Shown: positions 58,598-64,000 of the stretch, piece after piece | Layout: the number at the start of each line of letters is the position of its first letter | Numbering within the stretch: the stretch's first letter is position 1 | Origin: Zarea fungicola | Taxonomy: Eukaryota; Ascomycota; Sordariomycetes; Hypocreales; Cordycipitaceae | Direction: 5' to 3' | Assembly (NCBI GenBank): GCA_900169235.1 | Contig: FWCC01000299.1 | Span: 79,576 to 143,575, forward strand | DNA: 64,000 bases | Notes under the pieces: model-generated | What the model was told of the DNA's origin: nothing | Databases searched by the model: none | What the model saw: only the letters and a program-made list of their open reading frames with translations | Made by a program: the position numbers and the translations under genes

Positions 58598-59230
58598 TTA
58601 ATAGACTGGGAGATGAAGGCTGTCGACGCTGACCCATACTGCCACATGGTGGACGAAACCAGCTTCTTGAGTTCCCCACGACCCACAAGGGATCTTGGAA
58701 GGAGTACATAATTGCATACTATTAATTCGTGTGCTGTGACGGGTGGAGCGAATCGTAGGTGATTTGCTAATGTTGATGGTTCTAGTAATGGCCAGAAAAA
58801 GTTTTTGAAATATGGTCCGCCCTAGGTCCAGTTCTCGGGTCCGCCACTGGCGACAAGTCCTGGCATGGTAGTTGAGTGAAGTTGAAACCCTCCTGAAGAA
58901 AGACGTTGGGATGCTGGCGAAACTGCCGCTAGACTTGACAGAAACGCCGCCAGAAATGCGCAGAATCAACGGTCCGAATTTTATCGGATATGGACGATGG
59001 CATTTCCTGTTACGCCTGGGATTGACTCGTGGGCGACAAACCGGTCTTGAGGGATGTGGGCGCCCCAGGCACATTCGTTGTTCCTTCGTTAAAATTGGGA
59101 GGGAAGATATGAAGCTTCGGATATACATAGAAGCGTTATGTTACAAGCTCTACGCCACTTTAAAGGCTAGCAGAGATACTGGTCGAGGCTGCTGGAAGGG
59201 ATATGTAGAGAGCTAGCGGATAGGAAGAGC
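58598..59230. other. Overlapping open frames of unknown origin
   Basis: Both strands stay open here (minus 58598-59128, plus 58872-59216). The plus frame has a protein-like stretch (LPLDLTETPPEMRR, GPNFIGYGRWHFLLR), but starts only at a GTG and matches nothing I know. A GTGGCGGACC motif, read on the minus strand, ends at about 58,850 and recurs near 63,915. It may be a remnant of a gene or transposon; I do not call a CDS. Confidence 0.25.
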
Positions 59231-62200
59231 CTGGGCCTTTTCCTGGAACCTGCCCCCGATTTTGTCAACCAAAATGTCCGTCCGATTTATTAGTCGAGAT
59301 TGGTGGGGAGCGGCTGTTTGTGTTTGGGTGGTGTCTCCACTTTTAGCTAAACCAACCAAGGATAGCGCCACCATTGCCCGGAAGGTGGGAGAAGAAGCTA
59401 GTTAACTGCACGCCTCTCTCCGCCGACAGACTAATAACCTGTCATATTGAAGAACATGTCCTGCTTCCTGACATGCAAGCAGTGAGTTGAAAAAAGTTGT
59501 GACAACAAAAATAATACTGTAACAATGGACGATAGATTAAGCAATTGCTGAGCTTGCTTTTCTCCCTATATATCAGGCCTATATACTTATGTTATAGATC
59601 TACGTGATAAAAGGAAACTTGGTTAGAACTCTCCAGGCCATGAGAATGGAAAGCCATCCATGAGTAAGTAGGGTAGATGAATCAAGTGGCAACGGAACTC
59701 CCTAGCTAGAATTCATCTCCTAAAAAGACTGACACACAAGAACTACAGTCTAGAAGGAAAACAATCTAGAAGAAAAGAAAAACGCGCCATATGAAATGAC
59801 CTGGCGAATGAGACTCTCTCGCTCTCCACCTATTTAGTCCCAGGATTCTGGCCCAGGCTGTCAGCCGTGAAGATTGCATCTCAGCCATCAGCCAGTCAAT
59901 TGAATCCAGTTCATACGAGGCCAGCTAGCCTCGTGCAGTAAGTACTGTCTTGAAATTTGTCATGCGGCTTCCTCTGGGCTGAAGGGGTGGTGTCAGAAAT
60001 CATCTTTGTCGTCGTCTCCCAAAGCAGCAGGGCTTGCAAGCCACGCAAATCTGCCAAGTAGGCGAACAAAGCTGCAAGCCACCAAATTTGGGCTACGCCG
60101 ACCTTTTCTTCCACACGCCCCTCTTCGTCCACTCCATGGGTACCCCTGCTCGCCATGTGCTGGTCCGCCGGCCCCCGAATGCATGCAGTTAGCATCCTAC
60201 CATCGTTTTCGTTTCGCAGAGGCTTTCCTGTACAAGGCAGTGGGGGTTCATAATGGCCTATTAGCCCATTGTGCATGTCTTTTCCCGGCCCTCCCTATCA
60301 GCCCATCTTGAAATGGATGCCAGCAACCTATTTAAATTGAACTGAATTGTTGCGATGATCTCGATGCTCTTTTTCGCACTTTCCGTCCCCAGTCCAGCAT
60401 ACGAATTTTTTTTTTTGGCCCTCGTTATTCTAAGGGTGGGAAGTAGATTCAACAAGAGTAGTTTTTTTGGTGGCTGGCATGGTTGAGGCGTGAAGAGGTG
60501 AAGAGGCCAGCTGAACAGGCACTTTTCACAACCTAATTCAAGCACGAGTACTGAGTATTAATAAAATGGCAAAAGTGGCCGCAGATCCGGTCAGTGCCGA
60601 CTCCCAAATTGGATGGCCGCCCGCTTGGCCAAACAGAGAGAGAACTGGGGGGGGGGGGGGGGGGGGATTTCAGGGAGACTAAGCTGGAAGAACAAACAAC
60701 GACGACTCGATCATGTCGGAAAGGAAAGTAAATGATACATTAGAGGTGACCACTGAGAGAGAGATGCATCAGACGACAGTTGCGGCTTGATAACAAGGGG
60801 CTATGGGGTGTGCAGAGCAAGATGGGGCTGCCCCGTCCACAAGGGTGGCTTGTGGTGGGAAGCGTTGTGTTTGGCTCGGCTTTGGGTGGTGAAATGCAAT
60901 TACCTCTGAGCTGATGGATGATGTGTGCACCTTGTATTATAGCCCTCCTGCGTGCACTAGAAAAAAATTGCCTAGCGTGTGTTGCTTGCTGGATGAAGCA
61001 AAGCTCCTCGTTGGCAATCTCGTGCTTTGTCTTGGGTAAATATTTTTGGTTCCGCACCCGCTCCTAATCGTCACTTAAAGTTAGAGGCCTTTGCATCGTA
61101 ATAATAAATCGAGTATAATTATGCCCCTTTGTAGAACGCCATCGTTGGTCCTGCGGTTGTGGCGCCCCCACCTCCAAGCGTGGTCTTTTATTTTAGGGTT
61201 ATCCCGGTTTTACAATACTGTGTGCCTTCTCCTCTCCCCTGTCCTGTCTACTTTTTTGGCCAGGCCGATTTGTAAATGTATGCATGGATTTTGTATGGCA
61301 AGTTGAATTAAGCCATTTTTCTAATCTTGATTCAATAGGAAAAGGTTGGAAAATACCGTGAACGCCGCTTTCTTTTTGTACTGTAGCGGATTGATTGCGC
61401 TTTTGCAAACCTGGTTGGTAAGACGAAAGCCACCTGATCTTAAAACTGTGTTTGTGTCGTCTTGGCTCTCCCGTCATTTCCCGAATGGATCATGATGGTA
61501 GCAAGGCTTGGTATCGCCACAGCTGTGAGGTGCCCTCTGTGGCACAAAGTACATGAATGAAGATCTCTCTTTTGCTATTACTCCGCCTCCCTATACCTAG
61601 ATAGGTCGTTGCGATACCTTTTGCGCCTGGCCCACTTCATATGTGTGAGTGTGTGGCGCCCATTGTGGTAACGCTGCTAGTGGACTCCAGGACAAAACTG
61701 CTCTGGCTTTGAGTCTTTTGGGGACACTTAAAGTAGCCCTTTGATGATCGCTGATGAAGTGCAGTTAATTATATGAATTGGTGTTTGATAGAGATGCTGC
61801 ATGCTGCATGCTAGTGCGATTTGGACCGGGACTCAATTTACTTTTTCCACAAATGAAGACATCGGAAACCAGATACAGTGTACATGGAACCATGCTGATT
61901 GAGATGTGAGAAGTTACTAATTAAAGGATGCGATATTATGTCGGATGTGCGGGAGCGGCAGACGGCAGACGGGTGCCAGCCATAGCACTATAATATGGAT
62001 ACGTGGTTCTATTATACCTTGCAAATCATGCCATCACATCGCCAAGTCATAACTGACAGAATGTCGCATCTGCCAACTCATTAAATGGAATGCAGGGGCT
62101 ATTGCATGGGGTTGGATCATTTGCCTCCGCTTGTGAATGAAGTGCAGTGTATTGCCTCGAATCGCGAAGTGGCTGGGTTGTGCTGTAGGGAGGACTAATA

Positions 62201-63330
62201 AAGAAGGGAAAAGCAAATAGGCATCAAAGGTACAGGTACAAATTCAGCCTAATGAGACATCGACTTTATCAACTACAAGGCCTCCGGACAGCTTCAGTTG
62301 CTTAATTGAGCAACAACTATATTAAATAGCATCCTGAGTTGCATTTAAAAAAAAGCAAAGAGAAAAGCAGAAGAAGTAAAAGAAAAGAGTTACAGGCAGC
62401 GACGACGGAGAAACAAGGTATATGGTCACTCTAGCTGTTACGCTAATTGACGTCTGTGGCCTGTAAGGGGGATCGCCTTAATAAGTGATAGACTTATTAA
62501 CTTAATTTTAGTGAAGAATAGACAGTGGTTGACATTGAAGTCAGCATCGGAACAGACAAAGGAGCGAAATTGTGTATAGCAAATACCATGGAGTACGCAC
62601 AAACACTTGACAGTGAGCCTCAACTTTGCTGTTTTGAGGTGCTGGTCTGTGCTGCGGGCGTCCCGCCGGTGGCTGGCTCATCCGGAGCAAGGCTGTCCAC
62701 GGGATATGATGCGTGCCACAACCCGGAGGGTAGGCTCCGGCTATTTGCCCTTTACAAGTCAGTAACGAAAGACTGGAATTATGCTGAGATATTGTAGTAC
62801 ATTGTCCAAAGATGGACAAAATTTCTACGAGGAACAAGCCAAAAATAATAAGAAGAACAAGAAGAACAAGAAACAGCACCCTCTCGCAGTAATGCCATCT
62901 TTGAATGTGAACGGCACTTGCCGGGGTAGCGTGAATGGAGTCGCAAAAGGAGGCATACTAACTATCAAGACAATGGACTGTTTCTGCTTCGAGCAGTTTT
63001 TTCTTTTTCTGCTGCTGGGGTACACATGGCATATGGCATGCATGCATACATAGAGCCATCGTCTGGCTATCTGTCAACACTCTCCCGCACACACGTACTA
63101 ACGCACTAACGTCGACGCCTCACCTTTTGTTTTCCTTTTCCTTTCATGTAGGGGGCCAAAACGCGACTCTGGAAACCATCCGAAGCACTGCGGACATGCA
63201 GAAGCCAGTCCATGAGGGAGGCCAGGCGTAGCCCGCACACTGAACCCACGCCACCACGACTTTTTAGTCAATACTCCTTCCTCTTGAGCCACGTTCCTTC
63301 GGTGCAGGCCCACTCGGCTAGTTGTTAGCG
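59231..63330. other. Gene-poor stretch with homopolymer and purine tracts
   Basis: About 4 kb without a supportable gene. It holds a G20 run (60647-60666), a T10 run near 60,406, an AAGAACAAG triplet repeat near 62,850 and a TGCATGC repeat near 61,800. Codon-like composition is absent. Confidence 0.5.
60647..60666. repeat. G20 homopolymer
   Basis: Twenty consecutive G, able to form a G-quadruplex or to be a sequencing and replication slippage site. Confidence 0.9.
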
Positions 63331-63339
63331 CAAAGATGA

Positions 63340-63407
63340 GGCTTCTAGACCGTCCTCTAGAAGCCAGTCAGTTGGTGACTCTACCAACATAGAGACAGCG
63401 TCTCTAT
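63340..63407. repeat. Three abutting perfect hairpins, possible structured RNA
   Basis: Within 68 nt: a 10-bp stem (63340-63349 with 63356-63365, 6-nt loop), a 6-bp stem (63371-63376 with 63383-63388, 6-nt loop; an alternative 5-bp pairing also exists), and an 8-bp stem (63389-63396 with 63400-63407, 3-nt loop). A fourth weak stem (GCTA/TAGC) lies just upstream at about 63,317. It does not fit tRNA or 5S rRNA; identity unknown. Confidence 0.5.
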
Positions 63408-63912
63408 CCTCGCTCCGGTTCCATGCGTTAATGCCCATCACCGTCCGAAATCAAAGACTGTAATCTCAAATACAATACCCTGTCGTTCTATTCACCGAAT
63501 ACGTAGCCAGGCGCGTGGGTCGCTTTTTCTTGACAGTATCGGTGCCTACCTTTGTGGTAATAGCCGCTTGGGACTATCAAGTCCAAATCTTTGACGCAAC
63601 GTTGAATGAGCTGATTAAGAGTGAATACCAACTGTGATATGCTGCCGTCGAAGGTGCTTCTGTCGTCAATATCGTGGGAGCGCCAGGCTTGCTGGGGTTG
63701 TATCATCTATCAGTTAGCTCGTTGTGTTTGCTTTTTTTTTGGTGTCATTGCCGATAGACTTCGGTGAGCTCTGAAAATCCCTAATACGGGCGAGTTCACT
63801 TCTCGACAGAGAAGCAACTACTTATCTAAGCCACCATGTAGTTTGCTTCTCGTTTTGATTCAGGTATGTCTTTCGATACCGCCTGGAGGATGCTGGACCT
63901 TCGGGGCAGAGA

Positions 63913-63992
63913 TATGTGGCGGACGGGTAACTAGTAATTAGTCGGTGGACAACCACGTGTGTCGGACCGCCACTACCCACTCATGTGGGTGA
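63913..63992. repeat. Short inverted repeats at right edge
   Basis: GTGGCGG near 63,915 is mirrored by CCGCCAC near 63,969 (about 60 bp apart), followed by an ACCCAC-TCAT-GTGGGT hairpin at about 63,976-63,991. The outer motif also occurs at about 58,840. It could be a small non-autonomous element or its ends; cut off by the window edge. Confidence 0.35.
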
Positions 63993-64000
63993 CAAAAAAA

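Noticed and set aside
63230..63340. Possible tRNA on either strand near GGTTCAGTG and GGCTAGTTGTTAGC
   Set aside because: The box-like pieces do not combine into a cloverleaf: the T-arm stem does not pair and no acceptor stem was found.
1..64000. CRISPR arrays, bacterial operons, rRNA genes, telomere repeats, secondary-metabolite cluster
   Set aside because: No regularly spaced repeats, no TTAGGG arrays, no NRPS, PKS or terpene synthase motifs; the sequence is a fungal nuclear housekeeping region.

Overview
The window is nuclear DNA of a filamentous ascomycete (Pezizomycotina), probably a sordariomycete and perhaps Hypocreales. Genes carry short introns (about 41-137 nt, most 45-75) with GTRNGT donors and CTAAC-type branch points. 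The predicted proteins include fungus-typical families (Trs65, Sld3, Pex1, Bet2, Rrs1), and short AGGTA/TACCT tracts recur between genes. The order-level guess is inference.

The left 53 kb is dense, mostly conserved housekeeping sequence. From left to right: a partial WW-domain/PhoD-like phosphatase (-); mismatch-repair MSH3 (+); an uncharacterised C2H2-like zinc-finger gene with six exons (-); Rab geranylgeranyltransferase beta BET2 (-); a RhoGAP (+); ribosome-biogenesis factor RRS1 (-); mitoribosomal mS29/RSM23 (+); replicative helicase MCM7 (-); peroxisomal AAA ATPase PEX1 (+); 3'(2'),5'-bisphosphate nucleotidase MET22/HAL2 (-); chromatin remodeller CHD1 (-); ribosome-recycling ABCE1/RLI1 (+); splicing factor PRP40 (-); TRAPPII subunit TRS65 (+); replication-initiation factor SLD3 (-); and a homeobox transcription factor (-). 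I rebuilt the exon structures by hand. In every gene the splice phases close into one open frame of the length usual for the family, which is the main support for the models.

Many genes are head-to-head pairs with a shared upstream region: BET2/RhoGAP, RRS1/mS29, MCM7/PEX1, CHD1/RLI1 and PRP40/TRS65. Three replication or repair genes (MSH3, MCM7, SLD3) have MluI-cell-cycle-box motifs (ACGCGT or ACGCG) about 100-235 bp upstream of their start codons, which suggests common G1/S control.

The right 11 kb (about 52.9-64 kb) is gene-poor. No reading frame there could be supported. It holds homopolymer runs, a stop-rich tract that may be a decayed mobile element, and three abutting perfect hairpins near 63.37 kb. 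No tRNA, rRNA, CRISPR array or intact transposon was recognised. I found no clearly new multi-gene system; the best leads are the unexplained hairpin array, the uncharacterised zinc-finger gene, the WW-phosphatase fusion and several unusual repeat tracts inside conserved proteins.
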